From the NCBI GenBank assembly GCA_039201605.1, contig JBCCRO010000004.1, positions 1 to 64,000 of the forward strand: a DNA stretch of 64,000 nucleotides. Direction: 5' to 3'. The notes beneath the pieces were generated by a model, which saw nothing but the letters and a program-made list of their open reading frames with translations, had not been told where the DNA came from and ran no database searches. Both the position numbers and the translations under genes were made by a program. Of this stretch, positions 16,933 through 25,766 are shown piece after piece. Position 1 is the first letter of the stretch. Every line of letters starts with the position of its first letter. The DNA comes from CADEDH01 sp039201605. Its GTDB lineage: Bacteria > Actinomycetota > Acidimicrobiia > Acidimicrobiales > SZUA-35.

Positions 16933-18032
16933 TCTTCCGGCTCACGGGCGGCCTCCTGGGCATCGTGATCCTCGGCCCCCTGCTCGGGCTGCTGATCATC
17001 ACGATGTCGCTGGGTGGCGTCGTCGAGGCGCTGTCCAACCCCCTCAACCCCGAGCCGAGCGAGTTCGCCCTGGAGGACATCCCCGAGCCGCTGCTCAACC
17101 ACTACCGGATCGCCAGCCTCGGCTGCCCGGGACTGCCGTGGACGGTGGTGGCCGGCATCGGCAAGGTCGAGTCGAACCACGGGCGCTTCGGCGGGTCGCA
17201 GGTGGCCGACAACGGCGACGTGACGCCCCCGATCCTGGGCCCGGTCCTCGACGGCTCCCTCGCCGGCACCCGGCCGATATCCCTGCCCGGCGGCTCGCCG
17301 TGGCACAGCACCGTCGGCTTCGACCGGGCCCTGGGGCCGATGCAGTTCCTCACCGACACCTTCCGGGCCTTCGGGGTCGACGGCAACGCCGACGGGGTGG
17401 CCACCCCCCACAACGCCATCGACGCCATCTACAGCGCCGTCAACTACCTGTGCGGGCCGGCCGGAGAGGTGACCGACCTGCGGGAGGCGATCTTCCGCTA
17501 CAACCGTTCGGAGGTCTACGTCGACAAGGTGCTGGAGTTCGCCGGCCGCTACGGGGTTGCGCCGCTGTTCGCCGGGAGCGACCCCATCGCCCTGATCAAC
17601 CATCCGAACGTCAGCATGGGCCCGGCCCAGCAGGCCGATCTGGAATCGGGTCGGATCGATCCCCAGCTGGTGGCCATCCTGCTGTCGCTGGCCCAGACCT
17701 ACCGCATCCACATCTCGTCGTTGATCACCGGCCACTCGCTGTGCGTGGCCCGGACCGGCACCTATCCCAACTGCACGATCAGCCGTCACGTGTCGGGGCG
17801 GGCGGCCGACATCTCGATCTTCGACACCGGGCCGGTGAACGACGCCAACCGGTCGGCCCGCAACCAGGTCCTGCTGTGGCACGGCATGGACCGCGAGAGC
17901 AACTACCTCCGCCCCTGGACCATCGGCCACCCCTTCGGGGATCTGGCCGGCGGCGCCCGGGGCAGCTTCAACGACGGTGACCACGAGGACCACTTCCACC
18001 TCGGCGTCACCGGCACGGTGGCCGGCGCCTGA
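16929..18032 (+). CDS. Lytic transglycosylase fused to M15-type peptidase
   Basis: The 367-residue protein has an N-terminal membrane anchor (about 7-30). Residues 40-200 form a lytic transglycosylase-like domain: VVAGIGKVESNHGRFGG carries the likely catalytic Glu, and ALGPMQFLTDTFRAFGVD and AIYSAVNYLCG match the MltB/SLT pattern. After residue 240 a second domain shows SRHVSGRAADISIF, which fits SxHxxGxAxD of M15 (VanY-like) Zn peptidases, and near the end DHEDHFHLGV gives the HxH. One protein could therefore cut both glycan strands and stem peptides to open the wall for a secretion channel. It is the VirB1 counterpart of this cluster. The ATGA overlap with the lipoprotein gene implies coupling. 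Confidence 0.78.
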   Translation: MIFRLTGGLLGIVILGPLLGLLIITMSLGGVVEALSNPLNPEPSEFALEDIPEPLLNHYRIASLGCPGLPWTVVAGIGKVESNHGRFGGSQVADNGDVTPPILGPVLDGSLAGTRPISLPGGSPWHSTVGFDRALGPMQFLTDTFRAFGVDGNADGVATPHNAIDAIYSAVNYLCGPAGEVTDLREAIFRYNRSEVYVDKVLEFAGRYGVAPLFAGSDPIALINHPNVSMGPAQQADLESGRIDPQLVAILLSLAQTYRIHISSLITGHSLCVARTGTYPNCTISRHVSGRAADISIFDTGPVNDANRSARNQVLLWHGMDRESNYLRPWTIGHPFGDLAGGARGSFNDGDHEDHFHLGVTGTVAGA

Positions 18033-18093
18033 CGCCGGTGTCACCCCGGGCCGCTCCGGCGGCCGAGATCGTCCACCCCAGCCAAGGTGGGCC

Positions 18094-18129
18094 GGGGGTG
18101 GGTCGCAACTCCGGTTGGGACCCACCCCC
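18094..18129. terminator. Long hairpin between convergent genes
   Basis: GGGGGTGGGTC (18094-18104) pairs perfectly with GACCCACCCCC (18119-18129). Inside, CAAC-TCCG-GTTG extends the stem after one mismatch. There is no T-run. It lies between the convergent hydrolase and beta-rich membrane protein genes, so a bidirectional terminator is likely. Confidence 0.6.
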
Positions 18130-18232
18130 GCCTCGACGCTCGGGCGGCGGGCCTCACCCCGTGGCCTGCCCATCGCACTCCCGCCGGGGGCGACACCCCG
18201 GTCCTGTCCGCCGGGGCGCGTGGACCCGGTGC

Positions 18233-19450
18233 TCACATGAGGGCGAGGGCCACCACCCACTCCCGCCCCATGAACACGTCGGGCACGGGTGCCGACCAGC
18301 CGGCGGCGCCGTTGACCAGGAGGGTGAAGCGGCTGGGCTCGTCGCTGCGACCGGAGGGGTCCTGATCGACCAGGGCGATGGCGCCGTCGTCGTCGAGGGC
18401 GATGGAGGTGTCGCCCTCCAAAAGACCGACGGTGACGGTGTCGTCGGCCGACACCACCACCACCTCCGCCGCCGATGGCGCCGACGTGCGGCCGTCGCGC
18501 AGCACGAAGGCCACCGTCGACAGGCCGTCGGCGGCCACGAGCAGGCGGGATACATCGTCGCCGTCGGCGAGCCACGGCACCGGGGCCGTCGCATCGGTGG
18601 ACGGCGAGTACCGGACGGGGGCCGAGGCGTCACCGATGAACACGAGGTCGCCGTCGGCCAGGCGACCGCGGAACTCGCCGGGCAGGTCCTCGAGGACGAC
18701 GCCGTCGGGGTCGACCACCGCGGTCATCGTGCCCCCGGCCCACGTCTCGACGGCGAAGCCCCAGTCGCCCCAACCCCGAAGCCGACCCGAGGTCTCGAGC
18801 CCCCGGGTGACGACGGCGGCGTCGACGTCGCCGGTGAGGTCGACACCGGTGGTGAGATCGAGGGTTCGCACCTCCCCCCGGTCGACGTCGGTCCAGGCCA
18901 GCTCGCCCGGTCGCTCGTCGTGCCAGGCGTAGGAGGCGATGTCGCCGGAGATGGGCTCCATCGGCATCCCGACCCGGCCGACCCAGAGCGTCAGGAGCCG
19001 GTCCCGCCTGATGCCGACGCCGATACCGGCGACCCACTGGCCGGAGGCGTCGAAGGAGAACTCGGTCAGGTCCGGAAGGTCGACCACATCGGAGGCGCCG
19101 TTCTCGCCGACGGTGACGAGCCAGGCCCCGCCCCCGGTCGGTGACGACACGACGGCGTTGAGCACCGCCCGGCCGGGGACGACGACGGTCTGGCTGGTGG
19201 TGGTCTGGCGTTCGGTCTCGATCGGGGCGGTCGTCGTCGGCGCCGGTGGAGCCGTGGTGGGCGGGGCGGTGGCGTCGCCACCGTCGAGGGCGGAGATGAT
19301 CAGCCACCCGACGACGCCGACGAGGACCAGGCCCAGCCCGACCATCACCGCCCGAGGGGTGGAGGTGGCGACGCGCTGGTAGCTGGGGGTGGCCGGGCCG
19401 GCCGAGGACTCCAGCAGTTCGACGTCGGACTCCGGTGTTGACCGACCCAT
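18233..19450 (-). CDS. Membrane-anchored beta-rich protein, paralog 1
   Basis: The 405-residue protein has a short cytoplasmic N-terminus, one membrane helix (about 34-54), a Thr/Pro linker (to about 85) and a large exported domain. That domain repeats strand motifs such as DASGQWVAGIG, WHDERPGELAW, GRLRGWGDWGFAVETW and GRLADGDLVFIG. The spacing suggests a beta-propeller, but no named family was recognised. It is clearly paralogous to the next gene: both begin MGRS.PE.DVELL and end PDVF.GREWVVALA. A -10-like TACGAT six bases before ATG 19450 suggests a leaderless transcript. Function unknown; an envelope role is inferred. Confidence 0.62.
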   Translation of the reverse strand: MGRSTPESDVELLESSAGPATPSYQRVATSTPRAVMVGLGLVLVGVVGWLIISALDGGDATAPPTTAPPAPTTTAPIETERQTTTSQTVVVPGRAVLNAVVSSPTGGGAWLVTVGENGASDVVDLPDLTEFSFDASGQWVAGIGVGIRRDRLLTLWVGRVGMPMEPISGDIASYAWHDERPGELAWTDVDRGEVRTLDLTTGVDLTGDVDAAVVTRGLETSGRLRGWGDWGFAVETWAGGTMTAVVDPDGVVLEDLPGEFRGRLADGDLVFIGDASAPVRYSPSTDATAPVPWLADGDDVSRLLVAADGLSTVAFVLRDGRTSAPSAAEVVVVSADDTVTVGLLEGDTSIALDDDGAIALVDQDPSGRSDEPSRFTLLVNGAAGWSAPVPDVFMGREWVVALALM

Positions 19451-19456
19451 GGGGGA

Positions 19457-19462
19457 ATCGTA
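19457..19462 (-). promoter_or_regulatory. Candidate -10 box, leaderless paralog 1
   Basis: TACGAT on the minus strand is separated from ATG 19450 by 6 nt with no Shine-Dalgarno. Confidence 0.4.
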
Positions 19463-19502
19463 GGGGTTGGCTCCGGCCCGACCCCAGCCGAGGCGATCGA
19501 GG

Positions 19503-20702
19503 TCAGGCCACGGCCAGGGCGACCACCCACTCCCGCCCCTGGAACACGTCGGGGACCGGCGAGGCCCAGTCGGTGGCCCCGTCGACCAGGACCGTGAACT
19601 GCGCCGGCTCGGCGGTGTCGCCTCCGGCGTACTGCTCGACGAGGAGGATGGCGCCGTCGGCCCCCAGGGCGATCGTGGTGAAACCGCTGAGGTGGCCGAC
19701 CGTCACCGCCTCGTCGGCCGACACGACGACGACCTCGCCCGTCATCGGTTCGGAGAGGAGCCCGCCCCGGGAGATGAAGGCGACGGTGGATGTGCCGTCC
19801 GGCGTGATCACCAGGCTCGATACGTCGTCCTCGCCCTTCAACCACGGCACGGTGGTGAGGGATCCGGTGGAGGGCGAGAAGCGGAGCGGCGCCGAGCTGC
19901 CCCCGCTGAAGATCAGGTCGCCGTCGGCCAACCGCCCCCGGTACCGCCCGACCAGCTCCTGGAGGACGAGCCCCTCGGCGTCGAGCACGGCGGTCACCCG
20001 ACCCCGGGTCCAGGTCTCGACGGCGTAGCCCCAGTCGCCCCAGCCCCGGAGCCGTCCCTCCGTCTCCAGCTGGTTGCGCTCCACCTCGGTGTCGATCCCG
20101 CCGTTGAGGCTCAGGGTGTACACCTGGCTCCGATCGTCGTCCTGGGTCCAGGCCAGCTCGCCCGGTCGTTCGTCGTGCCAGGAGTAGGAGGCGATGTCGA
20201 CGGCGACCGGCTCCATCGGCGTGCCGACCCGACCCACCCAGAGGGTCTCGGGCCGCTCGCCCAGGGTGCCCATGCTGATGCCGGCGATCCACTGGCCGGA
20301 GGTGTCGAAGGCGAAGCGGGCCAGGTTCGGCAGATCGGACACCTCGGACGAGCCGTTGTCGGCCATGGTGACCAGCAGGGTGCCGCCCCCGGTCGGCGAG
20401 GACACGACGGCGTTGAGAACGGGGGCTGCGGCGGGGGCCAGATCGGGCTCGACGCCGACCGGGGCCGGGAGCACGGCGGCGTCGGGCGTCGGCTGTGGCG
20501 GCACCGTCGTCGGAGCGGGGACCTCGGGCGGGGCGTCGGGCCCCGAGCCGATCAGCCACACCCCCACGGCGAGGAAGGCGACGGCGAGCAGTGCCGACAG
20601 GGACCGAGGTGGCGAGGTGCCGACGCGTTGGTACTCGGACGCAGCGGGGGCGACGGTACTGTCCAACAGTTCGACGTCGAGCTCCGGTGATGACCGGCCC
20701 AT
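19503..20702 (-). CDS. Membrane-anchored beta-rich protein, paralog 2
   Basis: The 399-residue protein has the same plan as its downstream neighbour: N-terminal MGRSSPELDVELLDS, a membrane helix near 34-52, a Pro-rich linker, then an exported beta-rich domain with DTSGQWIAGISMG, LWVGRVGTPMEP, SYSWHDERPGELAW, RLRGWGDWGYAVETW and RGRLADGDLIFSG. The shared motifs run the whole length, so this is a tandem duplication. The 52-bp gap holds a candidate -10 for the downstream copy; this copy has its own TAGCAT six bases before ATG 20702. Function unknown. It may relate to the neighbouring two-component system only by position. Confidence 0.62.
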   Translation of the reverse strand: MGRSSPELDVELLDSTVAPAASEYQRVGTSPPRSLSALLAVAFLAVGVWLIGSGPDAPPEVPAPTTVPPQPTPDAAVLPAPVGVEPDLAPAAAPVLNAVVSSPTGGGTLLVTMADNGSSEVSDLPNLARFAFDTSGQWIAGISMGTLGERPETLWVGRVGTPMEPVAVDIASYSWHDERPGELAWTQDDDRSQVYTLSLNGGIDTEVERNQLETEGRLRGWGDWGYAVETWTRGRVTAVLDAEGLVLQELVGRYRGRLADGDLIFSGGSSAPLRFSPSTGSLTTVPWLKGEDDVSSLVITPDGTSTVAFISRGGLLSEPMTGEVVVVSADEAVTVGHLSGFTTIALGADGAILLVEQYAGGDTAEPAQFTVLVDGATDWASPVPDVFQGREWVVALAVA

Positions 20703-20708
20703 CCGCCA

Positions 20709-20714
20709 ATGCTA
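20709..20714 (-). promoter_or_regulatory. Candidate -10 box, leaderless paralog 2
   Basis: TAGCAT on the minus strand lies 6 nt before ATG 20702; no ribosome site intervenes. Confidence 0.4.
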
Positions 20715-20773
20715 GATGGCCCTCCATCGCAGACCCCAGCCGACGAACCGGATCGAGGCCGACCCGGCGTCGG

Positions 20774-21427
20774 TCAGTGCTCCATGCGGTTGGTCTCGTA
20801 GGCCCAGATGGCGATCTCGACCCGGTTGCGGGCCCCGATCTTGCGCATCAGCGCGGCGAGGTGGGTCTTCACCGTGCTCAGGCTGACGTGCAGCCGATCG
20901 GCGATCTCGGCGTTGGTCAGACCCTTGGCCACGGTGAGGAGCACCTCCTCCTCCCGGTCGGTAAGGGCCTCGATCGGTTGGGGTGTCGGGCCAGTGTCGG
21001 CGGTTGCGAACTCCCGCAGCAACCGAGCGGTGACGCTGGGGGCGATCAGGGCCTCGCCGTCGGCGGCGGCATGCACCGCCTGGAGCAGCAGCTCGGGACC
21101 GGCGTCCTTGAGCAGGAAGCCGCGCGCCCCGGCCTTGAGCGCACCGTGCACGTAGTCGTCGAGGTCGAACGTGGTGATCACCACCACCGCCATGGGCTCG
21201 GCCACGTCGGCTCCGGCCAGGATCCGGGTGGCCTCGATCCCGTCCAGCTCGGGCATCCGGATGTCGAACAGGCACACGTCGGGGCGGTGGCGGCGGGCCA
21301 GCTCCACCGCCTCACGACCGTTGACCGCCTCGGCCACGACCTCGATCGAGGGTTGGGCGTCGAGGATCATGCGCAGCCCGGTGCGGACCAGATCCTGATC
21401 GTCGGCCACCAGGACACGGATGGTCAT
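20774..21427 (-). CDS. NarL/LuxR-family response regulator
   Basis: The 217-residue protein has a receiver domain with Asp9-Asp10, phospho-acceptor Asp55 in VCLFDIRMPE, and the switch Thr and Lys (VVITTFD, GFLLKD). The C-terminal LuxR-type helix-turn-helix (about 150-212) reads LTDREEEVLLTVAKGLTNAEIADRL then STVKTHLAALMRKIGARNR. It is a DNA-binding output protein for the kinase encoded just upstream; the two genes overlap by ATGA. Targets are unknown. The divergent MMPL exporter next to the kinase is the obvious candidate, by position only. Confidence 0.92.
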   Translation of the reverse strand: MTIRVLVADDQDLVRTGLRMILDAQPSIEVVAEAVNGREAVELARRHRPDVCLFDIRMPELDGIEATRILAGADVAEPMAVVVITTFDLDDYVHGALKAGARGFLLKDAGPELLLQAVHAAADGEALIAPSVTARLLREFATADTGPTPQPIEALTDREEEVLLTVAKGLTNAEIADRLHVSLSTVKTHLAALMRKIGARNRVEIAIWAYETNRMEH

Positions 21428-22584
21428 CGGCCCTCCCGGGGCAGCACGGCCGTCACCTGCCAGCCCCGATCGGGGCGAGGGCCCGCCTCCAGCGTGCCGC
21501 CGAGGAGCGTCGCCCGCTCCCTCATGCCGACCAGGCCGAACCCCTTGCCTGCGGTGGCGCTGCGGTTCACCGGATCGCCGTCGTCGTTGACGACGAGCCG
21601 CACCACGTCGCCGTCACCGATGAGGCGGACGGCGATGCGCGAGGCCTGCCGGGCATGGCGGACGGCGTTGGTGATCGACTCCTGGGCCAGGCGATACAGG
21701 GCGGCGTCGATGGCGGCGGGCAGGCGCTCCACATCGCCGGTCAGCTCGATCTCCACCGGAGGTCGGGTGCCGTTCCCGGCGAGGCGCTCGATGTCGGCAA
21801 CGCCCCGCTGGGGGGTGAGGTCGGCCTCGGCGTCCTGCCGGAGGGCGCCGATCATGTGCCGCATCTCGGCCAGCGTGCGACTGGCCTCCTGTTCGATGGT
21901 GGCCAGGGCGGCGATCGCCGTGTCGGGGCTGGTGGCGGCGACGGCCTGACCGGCCTGCGCCTGGATGGCGATGGCCGACACGTGGTGGGCCACGGTGTCG
22001 TGGAGCTCGCGGGCCAGCTGCTCCCGCTCGCCCGATCGGGCCTGCTCGATGCGTTGGTCACGGGTGGCGGTGAGATAGCGGACGGCACCCCCCATCTCCA
22101 CCGGCAGCAGCAGCACGATGAAGCCGCCGACGATGTCGCCGAGGTTGTTGGAGTCGCGGAAGATGCTCAGCCCGAACAACGTCAGCAGGAGGACCATGCC
22201 CAGGGCGGCGTCCCGGCCCGAACCCCACCGGAACAGGGCGTAGGGCAGGATCAGGAACAGGGCCATGCTGTAGAGGCCGACCGGTTCGCCGCCGCGCCCC
22301 AGGTTGATCAGGGCGATGATGTCGGTGGTGCTGACCAGGACGGCGATCAGGGCGACCATGGCCAGCGGTTGGGTCCGCCGCCACAGCGTCGTCCACACGG
22401 CGATCAGGGCGAGGACGATCACCCACGGCCGCCAGATCACGTCCGGACGCAGCAGGCCCTCGAGCAGGGCGACGGGGATCATCACCCCGACGATGGCCCA
22501 GTCCCGCCACACCCGCTTCGGGGGGTCGGCGACGGGTGGCTCCCGCCAGAGCTCCAGGCCGTAGCGAAGGGCGTCGGTGACCAT
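21424..22584 (-). CDS. NarL-type sensor histidine kinase
   Basis: From ATG 22584 the protein has 386 residues. Five to six membrane helices fill about residues 28-175 without a large extracytoplasmic loop, so it likely senses within the membrane. The HisKA_3 box has His195 in ARELHDTVAHHVSAIAIQ. The ATPase domain shows AQESITNAVRHARQAS (N box), VNDDGDPV and GKGFGLVGMRERATLLGG (G boxes). The long frame to 22755 was rejected because its extra 57 residues are low-quality and because TACGCT lies 6 nt before ATG 22584. The stop overlaps the regulator start. Confidence 0.9.
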   Translation of the reverse strand: MVTDALRYGLELWREPPVADPPKRVWRDWAIVGVMIPVALLEGLLRPDVIWRPWVIVLALIAVWTTLWRRTQPLAMVALIAVLVSTTDIIALINLGRGGEPVGLYSMALFLILPYALFRWGSGRDAALGMVLLLTLFGLSIFRDSNNLGDIVGGFIVLLLPVEMGGAVRYLTATRDQRIEQARSGEREQLARELHDTVAHHVSAIAIQAQAGQAVAATSPDTAIAALATIEQEASRTLAEMRHMIGALRQDAEADLTPQRGVADIERLAGNGTRPPVEIELTGDVERLPAAIDAALYRLAQESITNAVRHARQASRIAVRLIGDGDVVRLVVNDDGDPVNRSATAGKGFGLVGMRERATLLGGTLEAGPRPDRGWQVTAVLPREGR

Positions 22585-22590
22585 AGGAGC

Positions 22591-22596
22591 AGCGTA
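22591..22596 (-). promoter_or_regulatory. Candidate -10 box, leaderless kinase gene
   Basis: TACGCT on the minus strand, 6 nt before ATG 22584. Confidence 0.35.
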
Positions 22597-22769
22597 GAAG
22601 ACCGGACACGGGCCTTGTATCGACCGGAAGGATGAGATGGGCTCGGCCGATCGGGCCGGACAGGGAGGGCCGCAACGCCGATGTGGCGCCCCCACCCCCT
22701 CCCCCACGATGACCCCAGTACCGAGAACTCGAGGTCCGGGGGCTCGGTCCCGCACGTGAGGAGGAGACC

Positions 22770-25022
22770 ATGTCGAGCCATCTCTACCGGTTGGGGCGCC
22801 TCGCCGCCCGACGGCCCTGGGTCGTGATCGGCGCTTGGATCATGCTGTCGGTCATCGTCGTCGGCACGTCCGCCGTCGCCGGCGACGAGCTGGAGGATTC
22901 GTTCGCCGTACCCGGCGCCGACTCCCAGATCGCCGTCGATCTGCTGTCCGAGGCCGGTGTCGACGAGGCCGGCCTCACCGCCCAGATCGTGGCCACGCCG
23001 CTCGACGGCGCCACCTTCTTCGACGACCCGGCGGCGGTCGAGGATCTGGCCGAGGTCACCGACGCCCTCGGTGCCCTCCCCAACGTGCTGGCCGTCGGCG
23101 AACCGGCGACGGCCCTGACCCGGGGGCCGGAGTCGGCCCTCACCAGTGGTCTGGTGTCGGTCGACGGCGCCGTGGCCCTGGTGCCGGTCCAGTATCCGGT
23201 GATCGGGGATCTGTCGCCCGAGGATCTCGACGCCCTGAAGGAGACGCTGGCCGAGGTCCGCACCGGGTCGACCCTGCAGATCGAGGCCGGCGGTGATCTG
23301 TTCAGCGCTTTCGAGGAGGCCGAGAGCGGTCGCAACGAGGTCATCGGCCTCATCGCCGCCGTGATCATCCTGCTGGTCGCCTTCGGCTCCCTCATCGCCA
23401 TGGGGCTGCCGATCGGCATGGCCCTGTTCGGTCTCGGTCTCGGCGTCAGCTCGCTGTCGCTGATCACGTACCTGGTTGAGATCCCGAGCTGGGCGCCCCA
23501 GCTGGCCAGCATGATCGGCCTCGGCGTCGGCATCGACTACGCCCTGTTCGTCGTGACACGCCACCGCGAGAACATGGCCCGGGGCATGGCCCTGGACGAG
23601 TCGATCGGTCGGGCCGTGGCCACCGCCGGACAGGCCGTCGTCTTCGCCGGCGGCACCGTGGTCATCGCCATCCTCGGCCTGGCCGTGGCCGGCGTTCCGT
23701 TCCTGACCGCGGCCGGCGTGGCCACCTCGGTGATCGTCGCCATCATGGTGATCGCCTCGATCACGCTGCTCCCCGCCTTCCTCGGCCTGGCCGGTCAGCG
23801 CATCAACGGCCTGCGGGCCGCCGGTCGTCGTCGGCGTGAGGCCCAGGTGGACAACCACCGGGGTTGGGAGCGCTGGGGCCGTCATGTCGCCGCCCATCCG
23901 TGGGTCTACGCCGTCGGGGTCACCGCCCTGCTGATCGGTCTCACCGCCCCGGTGTTGGCCCTGCAGCTCGGCTTCCCCGACGCCGGTACCTTCGACGAGT
24001 CCCGCACCGAGCGGCGGGCCTACGACCTGGTGGCCGACGGCTTCGGCCCCGGGACCAACGGTCCGCTGGTCATCGCCGTCGACCTGGGTGAGGATCCCGA
24101 CGTCGTCGAGCCGTTGGTCGCCGCCATCGCCGCCGATCCCGGTGTGGCCGGGGTCTCGCCGGCCCAGGTCTCCGGCGACACCGGCGTCGCCGTCCTGATC
24201 GCCGTGCCAACCACGTCCCCCCAGGACGACGCCACCGTGACCACCATCGAACGGCTGCGCAGCGAGGTGTTCCCCGAGGCCCTGGAGGGCTCGACGGCCA
24301 CCGCCCACGTCGGCGGCCAGACCGCAACCGTCCTCGACGTGGCCCAACGGGTCACCGACCGGTTGCCGGTGTTCATCGCCGCTGTGATCGTGCTGTCGTT
24401 CGTCCTGTTGATGATGCTCTTCCGGTCGATCCTGGTGCCGCTCAAGGCCGCCGTGCTCAACCTGCTCAGCATCGGGGCGTCCTACGGCCTGCTGGTGATG
24501 GTGTTCCAGTGGGGCTGGGGTAAGGAACTGATCGGGTTGGAGACGACGGTGCCCGTGGTCTCCTTCGTCCCGATGTTCATGTTCGCCATCCTGTTCGGTC
24601 TGTCGATGGACTACGAGGTGTTCCTGCTCTCACGGGTCCGGGAGGAGTATCTCGCCACCGGCGACAACGACACGTCGGTCATCCGGGGCCTGGCCGGCAC
24701 CGCCCGGGTGATCACCTCGGCCGCTCTGATCATGATCTCGGTCTTCAGTGGCTTCATCTTCGGTGACGACCCGACGATCAAGATGTTCGGTCTTGGCCTG
24801 GCGGCCGCCATCTTCGTCGACGCCACCATCGTCCGGGTCGTCCTGGTCCCGGCGACGATGAAGCTGATGGGCGACGCCAACTGGTGGATGCCCGGATGGC
24901 TCGACCGGATCCTGCCCAGCGTCGAGCTGGAGAGCGGCGACGAGTTCGAGATGCCGGACGGGCCCGGGCCCGAGCCGTCGGTCGAGACCGAGGCCCCGAC
25001 CCCGGTGGGCGTCGGTCACTGA
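22770..25022 (+). CDS. MMPL-family RND exporter
   Basis: The 750-residue protein has about twelve membrane helices in two repeats, each led by one helix and an exported loop. The first repeat carries IGLGVGIDYALFVVTRHRENMARG and the second LFGLSMDYEVFLLSRVREEY, the paired Asp-Tyr motifs that form the proton relay in MMPL/RND proteins. Members export lipids or drugs using proton motive force. The length is standard, with no large C-terminal domain as in mycobacterial MmpL3. GAGGAGG lies 5 bp before ATG 22770. It is divergent from the histidine kinase, a common arrangement for an exporter under two-component control (inferred). Confidence 0.92.
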   Translation: MSSHLYRLGRLAARRPWVVIGAWIMLSVIVVGTSAVAGDELEDSFAVPGADSQIAVDLLSEAGVDEAGLTAQIVATPLDGATFFDDPAAVEDLAEVTDALGALPNVLAVGEPATALTRGPESALTSGLVSVDGAVALVPVQYPVIGDLSPEDLDALKETLAEVRTGSTLQIEAGGDLFSAFEEAESGRNEVIGLIAAVIILLVAFGSLIAMGLPIGMALFGLGLGVSSLSLITYLVEIPSWAPQLASMIGLGVGIDYALFVVTRHRENMARGMALDESIGRAVATAGQAVVFAGGTVVIAILGLAVAGVPFLTAAGVATSVIVAIMVIASITLLPAFLGLAGQRINGLRAAGRRRREAQVDNHRGWERWGRHVAAHPWVYAVGVTALLIGLTAPVLALQLGFPDAGTFDESRTERRAYDLVADGFGPGTNGPLVIAVDLGEDPDVVEPLVAAIAADPGVAGVSPAQVSGDTGVAVLIAVPTTSPQDDATVTTIERLRSEVFPEALEGSTATAHVGGQTATVLDVAQRVTDRLPVFIAAVIVLSFVLLMMLFRSILVPLKAAVLNLLSIGASYGLLVMVFQWGWGKELIGLETTVPVVSFVPMFMFAILFGLSMDYEVFLLSRVREEYLATGDNDTSVIRGLAGTARVITSAALIMISVFSGFIFGDDPTIKMFGLGLAAAIFVDATIVRVVLVPATMKLMGDANWWMPGWLDRILPSVELESGDEFEMPDGPGPEPSVETEAPTPVGVGH

Positions 25023-25241
25023 CCGACCCGGACCGCCCACCGATACCGGGTGCGCCGAGCGCCGAGCATCGCCTTCGGGCGGGCTCGGTGTTCGAGCGCG
25101 TCCCCGCTCCATCGGTCCGTGGCGTGGCGCCCGCCGGAGACGGCCAGTGGGCCTGCGGGCGATCGGGGGCCGAGCCCGAGGGAGCACGGCGCCGAGTCGG
25201 GGTGGGCGACCGGCGGGACCCCGATCGGGCGGGCGGAGCCG

Positions 25242-25700
25242 TCAGGGCGTGGTCGTCGACCAGGCCAGGCCGATCACGAGGCCCATCGTGAGGAAGGGCA
25301 CGAAGGGGATGCGGCGGCGACGCAACAGGATCGAGTAGGCCAGTCCGCCGAGGAGGGCGGTGGCGAAGCCGACGAGGACGAAGCCGAAGCCGTGGTAGCC
25401 GAGAGTCCACCCGAAGGGCAGGGCCAGGCGGACATCGGCCCGGCCGATCATGTCCTCGCCTCGCCGCCGCTGGATGAGGTAGGGCACGAGCTGGATGGCG
25501 ACGACGAGCCCCGCGCCGAGGGTGGCGGTGAGGAGTGCGGGCCAGTCGGTGGAGGCGAGTCCGACGGCGCCGAGGCCGACCAGGGCGACGGCGGTGACGG
25601 CCCGGGCGTGGGAGACGACGACCTGCTGGGTGCGGGCGTCATCGACGGCGAGATAGCCGAAGCCGACGGCCACCAGAGCCGAGACGAAGAGGGCCATCAT
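25242..25700 (-). CDS. Type IV prepilin peptidase, TadV/CpaA-like
   Basis: The 152-residue protein has about five membrane helices and is in the A24 prepilin peptidase family by layout. The first catalytic Asp would be in VDDARTQQV near residue 21. The second site, usually GxGD, reads GRAD in IGRADVRLALPFGW, so the second Gly is Ala while the Asp is kept. It lacks the N-terminal methylase part, as TadV/CpaA proteins do. It would trim the Flp and TadE-like prepilins of this locus. It is the last gene of the Tad region on the minus strand, 66 bp after the HTH gene. Start is ATG 25700 or 25697. Confidence 0.72.
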   Translation of the reverse strand: MMALFVSALVAVGFGYLAVDDARTQQVVVSHARAVTAVALVGLGAVGLASTDWPALLTATLGAGLVVAIQLVPYLIQRRRGEDMIGRADVRLALPFGWTLGYHGFGFVLVGFATALLGGLAYSILLRRRRIPFVPFLTMGLVIGLAWSTTTP

Positions 25701-25766
25701 CGTCGCTCGGTCCGCCCGGTGGGGGTCGGGGATCCGCCGTGGAGGGAGAAGGTTGTACGGGGGCGC

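Noticed and set aside
8629..18032. Integrative conjugative element
   Set aside because: No integrase, att repeats, relaxase or replication gene seen; only the secretion part can be supported.
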